Of a stretch of DNA of 35,298 nt, positions 17,000-24,554 are shown piece after piece. The stretch is from the NCBI GenBank assembly GCA_959028445.1, contig CAUFRY010000021.1:1-35298 (forward strand), written 5' to 3'. The notes beneath the pieces were generated by a model. That model searched no databases. It saw nothing but the letters and a program-made list of their open reading frames with translations, and had not been told where the DNA came from. Both the position numbers and the translations under genes were made by a program. The stretch comes from an uncultured Collinsella sp. Its GTDB lineage: Bacteria; Actinomycetota; Coriobacteriia; Coriobacteriales; Coriobacteriaceae. The first letter of the stretch is position 1, and each line of letters begins with the position of its first letter.

Positions 17000-17099
17000 T
17001 GCTTCCCTCTTTTCATAGAGTTGCGTGCGCAAGACACCGTTTGCGGAGGCCTCCGGAGCATCCCCTGCCGTTTGGACTTGCTGTCTTTTCGACAAGAAC

Positions 17100-17165
17100 A
17101 ATATAGGTGCTCGTTTTTCTTAATGCCAGCTTATTTCGGTAAACGCGCAGGTCAGAGCGTTGGTT
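17100..17165. promoter_or_regulatory. Probable promoter and operator region of the PTS operon
   Basis: On the minus strand TATATT (17105-17100) is a reasonable -10 box with a weak -35, giving a leader of about 95 bases. The 17000-17414 gap between the divergent PTS operon and LacI gene holds no ORF with a ribosome binding site. It contains an AT-rich stretch and, at 17159-17193, two GTTATGCG direct repeats inside a TTGGTTA/TAACCAA pair. Confidence 0.4.
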
Positions 17166-17193
17166 ATGCGATTTAGTTATGCGTTTAACCAAA
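17159..17193. promoter_or_regulatory. Candidate operator: direct repeats inside an inverted pair
   Basis: GTTATGCG occurs twice with TTTA following each, and the block is bounded by TTGGTTA and TAACCAA. It stands about 60 bases upstream of the predicted -10 box of the PTS operon. A further GTATGC/GCATAC pair lies at 17297-17318 ahead of the LacI-type gene. Either may bind that regulator; neither has the usual central-CG LacI operator form. Confidence 0.4.
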
Positions 17194-17414
17194 AATGAAT
17201 CCTGCGATTTTGCCCTCGATTTCAAAAGTCAAGAAGTATTTGATTTTCTCGGTAGACGGCAGATGCGCATGCCGGTCACAAATTTCGACCCCACCCGTAT
17301 GCCGCATTTGTTGCATACTCATATGAAAGGAAAAAGCCGCTCACCGAAGCGTATCCTTCACCAAGACTCAAAGTCATCATGTTGGAAAATGCTCATCTGT
17401 CGGAAGGAGTCGCT

Positions 17415-18425
17415 GTGGCAAAACAGCGCGTTACGATCGCAGACGTCGCTCGAGAGGCGGGAACCTCGACGGCAAGCGTCTCGTATTACCTCAACGACAA
17501 ACGAGAAAAGCTTAGCGAGAAGACGCAGAACAAAATCGCGCGCGTCATTAAGGAACTCGGATACGTTCCCAACGCCCAAGCGCAGACGCTCACCGGCAAG
17601 CAAACCCACGTCATTGCCATCATCATTTTGGATAACACCAACAAATGGGCGGGGCTCGTTCTCAATGGCATGGAGCAGGTCATGCTCCCCGCGGGCTACC
17701 AGACGGTCGTTTGCACGAGCAACTTTAACCCCGAGACCGAGCTCATGTACGTCGACAAGATGCTCTCGCTGGGCGTCGATGGCTTTATCATCCAGCCCAC
17801 GGCAAACTTCAAAGCCGTGCATGACCGCATTAGACGCGCCGGCAAGCCGGTCGTCTTTTTCGATGCGGCCATCTATAGCCCAGGTACCAGCTGGATCAAA
17901 ACCAACCTTTACGACGGCGTGTACAACGCCACACAGGCACTCCTCGACGCCGGCTACGAAGATTTCTTTTCCATTGCCGCCAACATGACCGAAATGCGCA
18001 CCCGCATGGAGCGTTTTCAGGGGTATGCCGAGGCGCTGGCAGCGAACGGGCAGCTCTACAAAGCGATTCCCATCGATCACAACAAGCCGTCAATCAACGA
18101 GCTCACTGAATACTTTAAATTCAAGTTCAATCCCGCCAAGCGAACCCTTATCTTCGTGCAAAATCAGTGGGCACTTCCCCGTGTCTACAAGGCCCTCCAG
18201 CCAATGGCCCATCTGCTTCCGCAGCAAATCGGCCTTTTGGGACTCAACTGCGAAGACTGGACTAATCTCACCACACCGACCGTCTCCACCATCATCGAGC
18301 CCGTCGACCAAGAAGGTCGCGAAGCAGCCGAGATGCTGCTCGCCCTACTTGACGGAAGCAGCGAACCCGGCGAGCAGCGCATTCTCGAGTGCAAGCTCAA
18401 CTGGCTCGACTCCACCTCGATCTAG
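17415..18425 (+). CDS. LacI family regulator, probable controller of the PTS operon
   Basis: A 336-residue LacI-type regulator. The helix-turn-helix is RVTIADVAREAGTSTASVSYYLND, followed by the hinge NAQAQTLTGKQTHVIAIIIL and the effector-binding domain, ending LLALLDGSSEPGEQ. The start is called as GTG at 17415 because AAGGAG sits five bases upstream and the family N-terminus (AKQRVTIADVA) begins there; the in-frame ATG at 17379 would add twelve residues ahead of the ribosome binding site. Divergent from the PTS operon over a 415-bp gap, the classic layout of a local sugar regulator. Its tail (IGLLGLNCEDWTNLTTPTVS) belongs to the sugar-phosphate-responsive-like group, but the inducer is unknown. 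Confidence 0.92.
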   Translation: MAKQRVTIADVAREAGTSTASVSYYLNDKREKLSEKTQNKIARVIKELGYVPNAQAQTLTGKQTHVIAIIILDNTNKWAGLVLNGMEQVMLPAGYQTVVCTSNFNPETELMYVDKMLSLGVDGFIIQPTANFKAVHDRIRRAGKPVVFFDAAIYSPGTSWIKTNLYDGVYNATQALLDAGYEDFFSIAANMTEMRTRMERFQGYAEALAANGQLYKAIPIDHNKPSINELTEYFKFKFNPAKRTLIFVQNQWALPRVYKALQPMAHLLPQQIGLLGLNCEDWTNLTTPTVSTIIEPVDQEGREAAEMLLALLDGSSEPGEQRILECKLNWLDSTSI

Positions 18426-18430
18426 ACCGC

Positions 18431-18459
18431 GGGACAAATGAATCAGTAGCGTTTGTCTC
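18431..18459. repeat. Imperfect palindrome after the LacI gene
   Basis: GGGACAAA (18431-18438) pairs with TTTGTCTC (18452-18459) with one G.T pair around a 13-base spacer, six bases after the stop codon. It has no T-run. The GGACAAA arm is shared with the hairpin at 14020-14050. Confidence 0.45.
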
Positions 18460-18502
18460 AAATCTTAAGTATTTGTTCGACAGAACGGCCCTTGCCGGCT
18501 CC

Positions 18503-18511
18503 TGCTAGACT
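18503..18511 (+). promoter_or_regulatory. Extended -10 promoter of the nuclease gene
   Basis: TGCTAGACT has the TGn extension next to a TAGACT -10 box and would start transcription about 27 bases before the ATG at 18545. No good -35 box is visible, which is acceptable for extended -10 promoters. Confidence 0.4.
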
Positions 18512-18544
18512 GGTAGATTCCCAACCGTCCATCCAGGAGCCTCA

Positions 18545-19528
18545 ATGTCGCGCAAGCCCGCCTACAAGCAAGCACTTTCCATCGGCACCGCCGTGGTGCT
18601 GGGGTTTGCGCTGTTTACGGGATCGCTCGACGGAGCGCCCAAGTTGCTGTCGCCGCAAGGCGATGAGCAGGCGGCGGCTCTGGCCGAAAAACAAAACGAG
18701 AGTCCCAGCCGCACCGACGACGAGGCAGACCTGGTCGCTCGGCTCGAATCGGGAACGGCGAGCGCGGCGGACCCTCAAAACAGCCAGGACTCCGGCGATG
18801 GCTCCGATTCCGCCGCGACCGACACCGATGACGACGTTTCCGCGGGCAGTGCCGCCACCCCCATCGACGAGGTCGAAAACCCCGACCTCAACCGCGCCCG
18901 CGGTGTTTATCTCAGCAGCATTCCCGACTACGCCGGCAACCCCTACGTTGCCCTTCGCGCCGACAGCACGCACCCGCTCGGCACGCCGTCATTCACACTC
19001 GATGAATACGATCGCGCCACCGAAGAGGGCTGCTTTAAGAAATTCTCCAAGCTCGACAGCCTGGGTCGCACTCGCAAGGCGCTCGCCTGTGTAGGCCCCG
19101 AGTCGCTCGGACAGGGAAAGCGCGGCGATATCTCGCGCATCCATCCTGCCGGTTGGCACCAGCAGCGCTACGACTTTATTCCGGGCCAGAGCCTCTACAA
19201 CCGCTGCCACCTTATCGCCTGGTCGCTCTGCGGCGAAAACGCCAACCGCAAGAATCTCCTCACCGGCACGCGCTATCTCAACGAGACGGGCATGCTGCCG
19301 TTTGAAGAGCAGATTCTCAACTATATTCGCGATACGGGCAACCATGTGCTCTACCGCGTCACACCTATGTATAACGAAGAGGAACTTGTCTGCCGTGGCA
19401 TGCGCCTTGAGGCGCAATCGGTCGAGGACCACGGCAAGACCCTCTGCTTCCACGTATATTGCTACAACCTGCAGCCGCACGTGCAGATCGACTACACCAC
19501 CGGCCGCAATCAGGCCTCGGGAGACTAG
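18545..19528 (+). CDS. Secreted or membrane-anchored DNA/RNA non-specific endonuclease
   Basis: A 327-residue protein with a basic N-terminus and hydrophobic segment (about 9-28) acting as signal peptide or anchor, then an acidic, low-complexity linker (about 40-115) and a beta-beta-alpha-metal nuclease domain of the EndA/DNA-entry type. The active-site block is LYNRCHLIAWSL (217-228) with His222 as general base, followed by NRKNLLTGTRYLN (234-246) carrying the metal-binding Asn. Most relatives have DRGH or DRSH; NRCH here keeps the histidine. AGGAG lies five bases before the ATG. Roles in the family include DNA uptake, nutrition and escape from DNA nets; no competence genes are next to it. 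Confidence 0.88.
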   Translation: MSRKPAYKQALSIGTAVVLGFALFTGSLDGAPKLLSPQGDEQAAALAEKQNESPSRTDDEADLVARLESGTASAADPQNSQDSGDGSDSAATDTDDDVSAGSAATPIDEVENPDLNRARGVYLSSIPDYAGNPYVALRADSTHPLGTPSFTLDEYDRATEEGCFKKFSKLDSLGRTRKALACVGPESLGQGKRGDISRIHPAGWHQQRYDFIPGQSLYNRCHLIAWSLCGENANRKNLLTGTRYLNETGMLPFEEQILNYIRDTGNHVLYRVTPMYNEEELVCRGMRLEAQSVEDHGKTLCFHVYCYNLQPHVQIDYTTGRNQASGD

Positions 19529-19593
19529 GACCGACCAAGCTGCCCCAAAGCCTAAATGATCCGTTTTCCTCCGTCCCCAAGGAATCAAAAAGA

Positions 19594-19617
19594 GCCGCCC
19601 CGGTTACCCAGGGCGGC
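19594..19617. terminator. Bidirectional terminator between the nuclease and EF-G-like genes
   Basis: GCCGCCC (19594-19600) pairs with GGGCGGC (19611-19617), extended by AG/CT, and is followed by CCTTTCG. It lies between convergent stop codons at 19528 and 19656. Confidence 0.65.
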
Positions 19618-19655
19618 CCTTTCGTCAGCACCTACATTGCAGACAAAATCACGTG

Positions 19656-21731
19656 CTACTTGGCGCGGCCCTCCTCATAGCGCTCGACCAGCTTGGCCTG
19701 AACGTCATAAGGCACCTGCTCATAGCCTGCGGGCTTCATGGTAAAGTCACCCGTGCCGCGCGTGATAGAGCGCAGGCGCGTCGAATAATCCGTCAGCTCT
19801 GCCAGCGGCGCCTGGGCAATGACCACGGTGCCTCCGCGCTCATCGGTCTCCATGCCCGTCACGCGACCGCGCGAGGCCGAGATGTCGCCCATCACGGCGC
19901 CGGCGTAGCTCTCGGGGATAGTCACCGTAATTTCCTCGATGGGCTCCAGCACCACTGGGTCGGCATCGGCACATGCCTTGCGCAGGCCGATGCGAGCCGC
20001 CGCGCGAAACGCCATCTCGTTGGAGTCGACGCTGTGATACGAGCCGTCGTACACAGCCACGCGAATGCCCGTGAGCGGGTAGCCGGCAATGATGCCGTCC
20101 TTCATGGTCTCCTGGACGCCCTTGTCCACGGCGGGAATCAGCGAGCGCGGAATGCGGCCGCCTACGACCTCATCCACAAACTCGTAGCCGTCGCTCGTGC
20201 CGTCGGGCCCAATAAGCGGCTCCACGCGCAGCCAGCAGTCGCCGTACTGACCGGCACCACCGGTCTGCTTCTTGTGGCGGCCCTGGGCGCTCGCCGTGCG
20301 GCGGATGGTCTCGCGATACGGAATGCGGATCGGCACGCTCTTGGCCACGACCTTGGTACGGTCCTCCAAACGGTTGAGCAGCACCGAAACCTGCGCCTCA
20401 CCCACGGCGGAGATAATGGTCTGGCCGGTCTCCTCGTCACGATCGATGCTCATGGTCGGATCGGCCTTGCAGGCCTTCTCGATAAACGTGTAGAGCTTCT
20501 CTTCGTCCCCGCGATTCTCGGCCTCGATGGCAATGCGGTACTGCGAGTTGGGGAACTTAAACGCCGCAGCCTCGACCTTGCCGGTAATCGAGAGCGTATC
20601 GCCCGTCTCGGCCGCCAGCTTGGGTGCCACGATAATGTCGCCGGCATAGGCGTGACCGACCTCGGTCATGTCGCGGCCGCACATCACATACAGGTGAGCC
20701 AGACGGTCGCCCTTGCGCGTGCGCGCGTTGACCAGCTCAAGGCCCGGCTCAAGCGTACCCGTCAGCACCTTAATAAAGCTGATGCGACCCTGCTGCGGAT
20801 CGGCCAGGGTCTTAAACACAAACGCCACCGGACGATCATCGTCGCTTGAAATCTTGAGCGAATCGCCGTCGATAAGCGGCATCTCGCCGTAGTCGGTCGG
20901 CGCCGGGAAGTATGTGGCGATGTCGTCCATCAGCGAGTTGACGCCCTGCTCCTTAATGCAATCGCCCGCAAAGACCGGCACAAAGATGCGCTCGGCGATC
21001 GCCTTCGACAGCAGGCCTTCAAGCTCCTCCTGCGTCAGCGTCTCCTCGCCTTCCAAGTACTTCATCATCAGTTCGTCGTCAGCCTCGGCCACCAGCTCGC
21101 ACAGATGGTCATGGGCTTCCTCGGCCTGGGCACGATACTCCTCGGGAATCTCCGACTCAACGGCTTCGGTGCCGTTGCAATGGCGCGCCTTCATGCGCAC
21201 CAGGTCGATGATGCCGTCAAAGTCCTCGCCCTCGCCCCAGGGAAGGGTCACGGCGCCCAGGCGCGTGCCAAAGCGCTCTTGCAGCAGGTCCATCGTGGTC
21301 GCAAAGCTGGCCTCGGAGCGCGACAGGCGGTTTACGAACACCGCACGCGCCAGGCGCAGGTCCTCGGCGGCATACCAGAGCTTAACCGTCGTAGGCTGCG
21401 GGCCGGCCTCGGCGTCGACCACAAACAGAGCCGTCTCGCAGACGCTCATCGCGGCAAAGGCATCGCCGATAAAATCGGGGTAGCACGGGGCATCGAGCAC
21501 ATTGATGCGCGCGCCCTTCCAGTCGATCGGCGCGATGGTCGTCGAGATGGAGAATGAACGCTTGACCTCTTCGGGGTCATAGTCGAGCGTGGGCTTGGTG
21601 CCGTCGTGGCCGCCCAGGCGGGCGGTCTTGCCGGAAAGGTGGAGCATGGCCTCGGCGAGCGAAGTCTTGCCCACCCCGCCTTGGCCTACGAGCACCACGT
21701 TCCTTACGTTGCCGGTCTTGGGAGCACCCAT
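19656..21731 (-). CDS. Elongation factor G-like protein with degenerate GTPase motifs
   Basis: A 691-residue EF-G paralogue with all five domains by length. The P-loop is GQGGVGKT (16-23), complete. Other G motifs have drifted: DTPGH is DAPCY (80-84), losing the catalytic histidine position, and NKxD is NRLS (134-137), losing the guanine-specific Asp. Domain IV still contains RRTASAQGRHKKQTGGAGQY, the EF-G loop. Actinobacterial EF-G2 proteins are known to lack the translocase activity of true EF-G; this one probably belongs with them or is a resistance-type relative. The start at 21731 has AGGAGG six bases upstream. A small hairpin lies in the leader. It is monocistronic. Confidence 0.9.
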   Translation of the reverse strand: MGAPKTGNVRNVVLVGQGGVGKTSLAEAMLHLSGKTARLGGHDGTKPTLDYDPEEVKRSFSISTTIAPIDWKGARINVLDAPCYPDFIGDAFAAMSVCETALFVVDAEAGPQPTTVKLWYAAEDLRLARAVFVNRLSRSEASFATTMDLLQERFGTRLGAVTLPWGEGEDFDGIIDLVRMKARHCNGTEAVESEIPEEYRAQAEEAHDHLCELVAEADDELMMKYLEGEETLTQEELEGLLSKAIAERIFVPVFAGDCIKEQGVNSLMDDIATYFPAPTDYGEMPLIDGDSLKISSDDDRPVAFVFKTLADPQQGRISFIKVLTGTLEPGLELVNARTRKGDRLAHLYVMCGRDMTEVGHAYAGDIIVAPKLAAETGDTLSITGKVEAAAFKFPNSQYRIAIEAENRGDEEKLYTFIEKACKADPTMSIDRDEETGQTIISAVGEAQVSVLLNRLEDRTKVVAKSVPIRIPYRETIRRTASAQGRHKKQTGGAGQYGDCWLRVEPLIGPDGTSDGYEFVDEVVGGRIPRSLIPAVDKGVQETMKDGIIAGYPLTGIRVAVYDGSYHSVDSNEMAFRAAARIGLRKACADADPVVLEPIEEITVTIPESYAGAVMGDISASRGRVTGMETDERGGTVVIAQAPLAELTDYSTRLRSITRGTGDFTMKPAGYEQVPYDVQAKLVERYEEGRAK

Positions 21732-21748
21732 GATGACCTCCTTGCAGG

Positions 21749-21767
21749 GTCGCGCGCGATGCGCGAC
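21749..21767 (-). promoter_or_regulatory. Leader hairpin before the EF-G-like gene
   Basis: GTCGCGC (21749-21755) pairs perfectly with GCGCGAC (21761-21767). It ends five to six bases before the AGGAGG sequence and could modulate ribosome access. The rest of the 21768-21971 gap shows no gene; I cannot place the promoter. Confidence 0.4.
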
Positions 21768-21971
21768 GCCAACGGGGAGAGTTCGCGGTCGATGCCGTCC
21801 CGGGAGCAGCACGGTCGGCAGCCGAGCCGACTCACCCTCCAAATGTCCTATGCCACCACCCTACCCTCACGGGCGACCGTCCATGCACACCTTTCGGCAC
21901 ACGTATGAATACAGGCGGCGAGAGGAAGAGACAAGCTTGTGAGGCGATTATTGAACCCCGTCGATGCAAAC

Positions 21972-22008
21972 AAAAAGCCGCCACAGACCGTAAGACCTGC
22001 GGCGGCTT
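21972..22008 (-). terminator. Terminator of the amino acid ABC transporter operon
   Basis: On the minus strand AAGCCGCC (22008-22001) pairs with GGCGGCTT (21982-21975), with CAG/CTG inside, and TTTTTG follows. It lies 34 bases after the ATPase stop codon. Confidence 0.8.
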
Positions 22009-22041
22009 CGCCTCAATTAATAGTTGAGTAAATACCTGAGC

Positions 22042-22806
22042 CTATCCCTCGATACGGCTCAAGAACTCACGGGTGCGCTGCTCGCGTGGATGGTCGATGA
22101 CCTGCTCGGCAGGACCCTCCTCGACAATGCGGCCGCCATCCATAAAGACCACGCGGTCGGCAACATCGCGCGCAAACTGCATCGCGTGGGTCACGATTAC
22201 CATCGTCATATTCTGCGCGGCAAGGTCTTTAATGACACGCAGCACCTCGGCCGTCAGCTCGGGATCGAGTGCCGAGGTCGGCTCGTCAAAGAACAGGATC
22301 TCCGGATCGAGCGCCAAGGCGCGGGCGATACTCACACGCTGTTGCTGGCCACCCGAAAGCTCACATGGCACCTTGTTCTCGTTGCCCGTAAGCCCCATCT
22401 GCGCGATCAACTCGCCCGCACGAGCTTCCGCCTGCTCGCGCGGGCGCTTAAGCACGCGGATCGGCGCGTCGATGATGTTTTTCATCACGGTATAGTGCGG
22501 GAACAGGTTGTAATTTTGGAACACCAGACCGAATCGCGAGCGCGCCTGCTTGGGCACATCGCCCTTCGCATAGACCGCGCCCGAACCCGCATCCGTCGCA
22601 ACGGCAAGGTCGCCAAACGAGAGCGAGCCTCCGTCGAGTGTCTCGAGCAGCGTGGCACACCGCAGCAGCGTGGACTTGCCGCCACCCGAAGGCCCGATAA
22701 TCGCCACGACCTCGCCACGCTTCACCTCAAGCGAGATATCCTTGAGCACCTCATTGCCGCCAAACGCCTTACGTGCGTTTTCGATTTTCATCACTGAGTT
22801 AGTCAT
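22042..22806 (-). CDS. Polar amino acid ABC transporter ATP-binding protein
   Basis: A 254-residue ABC ATPase of the HisP/GlnQ type that powers uptake of polar amino acids at the cytoplasmic face. Walker A is GPSGGGKST, the Q-loop lies in LVFQNYNLFPHYTVMKNI, the signature is LSGGQQQR, Walker B is ILFFDEPTSALDPE, and the switch His is in VTHAMQFARD. A start at 22806 overlaps the permease stop by eight bases; ATG 22791 is the alternative. Neither has a strong ribosome binding site, so translation is probably coupled. It is the last gene of the operon. Confidence 0.95.
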   Translation of the reverse strand: MTNSVMKIENARKAFGGNEVLKDISLEVKRGEVVAIIGPSGGGKSTLLRCATLLETLDGGSLSFGDLAVATDAGSGAVYAKGDVPKQARSRFGLVFQNYNLFPHYTVMKNIIDAPIRVLKRPREQAEARAGELIAQMGLTGNENKVPCELSGGQQQRVSIARALALDPEILFFDEPTSALDPELTAEVLRVIKDLAAQNMTMVIVTHAMQFARDVADRVVFMDGGRIVEEGPAEQVIDHPREQRTREFLSRIEG

Positions 22807-23491
22807 GATAATAGTCCAGCTTCTTTTCGGCGGCGCCCAGCAGCATCTCGACCACAAAGTTAAAGACCCAGTAAATCAGCGCCGCGATCGCAAACGGCAC
22901 CATACTCACCTGCGAGGCGACCAGCGCCTTGGCCGTCGAGAACATCTCACCCACGCCAATGGCAAACGCCAGCGACGTGTCCTTGACCAGCGTGATAATC
23001 TCGTTGCCCATCGCCGGCAGAATACGCTTGGCGACCTGCGGCATCACGATATACAGAAACGTCTGCACGCGCGAATAGCCCAGCACCTCGGCGGCCTCGT
23101 ATTGACCGCGCGGAATGGACTGCAAGCCCGAGCGATAGATCTCGGCAAAGTAACCGGCGTAGTTGATGATGAACGCCACGACGCACGCCGTCCACTTGGA
23201 ATCGGGCGTGAGCGAAATGCCAAACACGTAGTACGGGGCAAAGTAGATGGCAAACATCTGCAGCATGAGCGGCGTACCGCGCATGACCGAAATGTAGATG
23301 CGCGCAATCCAGCGAAGCGGCGCGATTTTGCTCATGCGCATAAACGCCACGGGAATTCCCAGCGGAATCGACCCCAACAGCGTCAGCACAAACAACTGCA
23401 AACTGACCAAGAATCCCTGGCCAAGCATCTGCATCATGACCTGAATAGACAACCCAAGCTCTCTTTCACAGTAACGGAACAGCGAACCCAA
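22799..23491 (-). CDS. Polar amino acid ABC transporter permease
   Basis: A permease of the HisM/GlnP type with about five membrane segments, beginning LGQGFLVSLQLFVLTLLGSIPLG and carrying the cytoplasmic EAA loop IPRGQYEAAEVLGYSRVQTFLYIVMPQ. The start is uncertain: the longest frame begins at TTG 23491 (230 residues) with no ribosome binding site, TTG 23452 follows AAAGAGAG, and ATG 23437 (212 residues) fits the family length. The gene follows the substrate-binding protein across a 112-bp gap wholly occupied by a large palindrome, which probably sets a lower expression level than that of the binding protein. Confidence 0.92.
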   Translation of the reverse strand: MGSLFRYCERELGLSIQVMMQMLGQGFLVSLQLFVLTLLGSIPLGIPVAFMRMSKIAPLRWIARIYISVMRGTPLMLQMFAIYFAPYYVFGISLTPDSKWTACVVAFIINYAGYFAEIYRSGLQSIPRGQYEAAEVLGYSRVQTFLYIVMPQVAKRILPAMGNEIITLVKDTSLAFAIGVGEMFSTAKALVASQVSMVPFAIAALIYWVFNFVVEMLLGAAEKKLDYYHD

Positions 23492-23497
23492 TGCTAA

Positions 23498-23604
23498 AGC
23501 GGGTTTTCCAGGTGCCCGAGTTTGCCGTGAAAGAGGAGCGCCGCGTACTAAATGTACGCAAGCGACGGTTTGAACGGCAAAATCGGGTGCCTGGGAAAGC
23601 CGCT
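23498..23604. repeat. Nested palindrome filling the gap between binding-protein and permease genes
   Basis: Outer arms of 31 bases (23498-23528 against 23574-23604) pair with five mismatches, three of which are G.U pairs if the plus strand were RNA. Inside is a hairpin, GCGTAC TAAAT GTACGC (23543-23559). The element starts at the binding-protein stop codon. Its central core GTACTAAATGTAC resembles the reverse complement of the core of the element at 24555-24705, so both belong to one family. Confidence 0.75.
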
Positions 23605-24463
23605 ATTTGAGCACCCAGTTGTCGAAGGAAAGACCATAGCTTGAATATTTATCGCAGAGGTCCTTGATCGTGCCGTCCTCGTAGAGCGCCTTGAGCGACT
23701 CGGCTACAGCATCGGCCGACTTGGTGTCGCCCTTCTTAAAGCCAACGGCGTAGTGCTCGCTGGACAGCGGCTCATCAAGCTGCGTATAGGCATCGGGCTT
23801 GGCGGCAAGCTGATACTGGGCAATCGAAAGATCGCACGCCACGGCATCGACCGCGCCGCTCTCGAGCTGCATAAACGCCGTGTTGTACTCACCGATGGTG
23901 TCGAGCGTGGCAAACGTCGCCGCCAGATCCTTCTGGTCACCCTCAAGCACATCCTGCGCAGCGGAATCGGTCTGGGTAATCACGGTCTTGCCGGCAAGAT
24001 CGTCCCAGCTCTTGATGCCTGCATCCTTCTTTACCACCAGCACCTGCTCGTTGAGCATGTACGGCTCGGAGAACGTGTAGTCGTCCTCGCGGCCCTCCAT
24101 GGTAAAGCCGTTCCAGATGCAGTTGATGGCGCCCGAGTTAAGCAGCGTATCCTTGGCATCCCAGTCGATAGCCTCGTATTTGACCTCCCAGCCCTGCTTA
24201 TCGGCAACAGCCTTGGCCAGATCGAGATCAAAGCCGGTATACTCGCCATCGTCGCCCACAAAGCCGTACGGAGGATAGGACTTATCAAAGCCCACCACGA
24301 GCTTCTTGGACTCCGCAGCGCCCTTCACATCCTTGGCCGCGGCAGAGCCAGCAGCGGAGCCCTTGCCGGCACCACCGCCGCAACCGACAAGACCAAGGCC
24401 AAGCACCGTGGCGAGCGAGCCGGCTAGACCAACAAACTGACGACGAGACATATCGGTGTTCAT
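23603..24463 (-). CDS. Polar amino acid ABC transporter substrate-binding lipoprotein
   Basis: A 286-residue family 3 solute-binding protein, with VVGFDKSYPPYGFVGDDGEYTGF-type opening of the ligand domain and DLDLAKAVADKQGW after it. The leader MNTDMSRRQFVGLAGSLATV has a twin-arginine motif (SRRQF at 6-10), a hydrophobic stretch and a lipobox LVGC with Cys28, followed by a Gly/Ser-rich linker. It therefore is probably a membrane-anchored lipoprotein exported by the Tat system, unusual for this family. The start at 24463 has GGGGGG upstream. It is the first gene of the operon, directly behind a promoter with palindromic operators. The ligand is presumably a polar amino acid or a relative such as cystine. 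Confidence 0.92.
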   Translation of the reverse strand: MNTDMSRRQFVGLAGSLATVLGLGLVGCGGGAGKGSAAGSAAAKDVKGAAESKKLVVGFDKSYPPYGFVGDDGEYTGFDLDLAKAVADKQGWEVKYEAIDWDAKDTLLNSGAINCIWNGFTMEGREDDYTFSEPYMLNEQVLVVKKDAGIKSWDDLAGKTVITQTDSAAQDVLEGDQKDLAATFATLDTIGEYNTAFMQLESGAVDAVACDLSIAQYQLAAKPDAYTQLDEPLSSEHYAVGFKKGDTKSADAVAESLKALYEDGTIKDLCDKYSSYGLSFDNWVLK

Positions 24464-24481
24464 GGTATCCCCCCTTGATGG

Positions 24482-24501
24482 CACTTTAGTTAAGTAAAGT
24501 G
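24482..24501. promoter_or_regulatory. Operator downstream of the transporter promoter
   Basis: CACTTTA (24482-24488) and TAAAGTG (24495-24501) form a perfect inverted repeat with a six-base spacer, in the leader of the transporter operon. The same CACTTTA half recurs as CACTTTAGTG at 24526-24535. A dimeric repressor sensing the imported amino acid is the natural reading; the protein is unknown. Confidence 0.6.
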
Positions 24502-24519
24502 ATTCGTGTAACGTCCAGA

Positions 24520-24548
24520 ATCATACACTTTAGTGAGATGGAGTACAA
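24520..24548 (-). promoter_or_regulatory. Promoter of the amino acid transporter operon
   Basis: On the minus strand TTGTAC (24548-24543) and TATGAT (24525-24520) are 17 bases apart, the best sigma-70-type promoter in the window. The spacer contains the near-palindrome CACTAAAGTG, overlapping the operator half-site. The leader to the ATG is about 50 bases. Confidence 0.7.
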
Positions 24549-24554
24549 GGGAGG

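Noticed and set aside
14042..17176. A 1044-codon plus-strand open frame opposite the GatZ-like and EIIBC genes
   Set aside because: Both minus-strand genes there are clear family members; the plus-strand frame is repetitive Leu/Gly/Val-rich shadow sequence without a ribosome binding site.
23498..23604. Ordinary rho-independent terminator after the binding-protein gene
   Set aside because: The structure is far larger than a terminator, has no T-run and lies inside an operon whose later genes need read-through.
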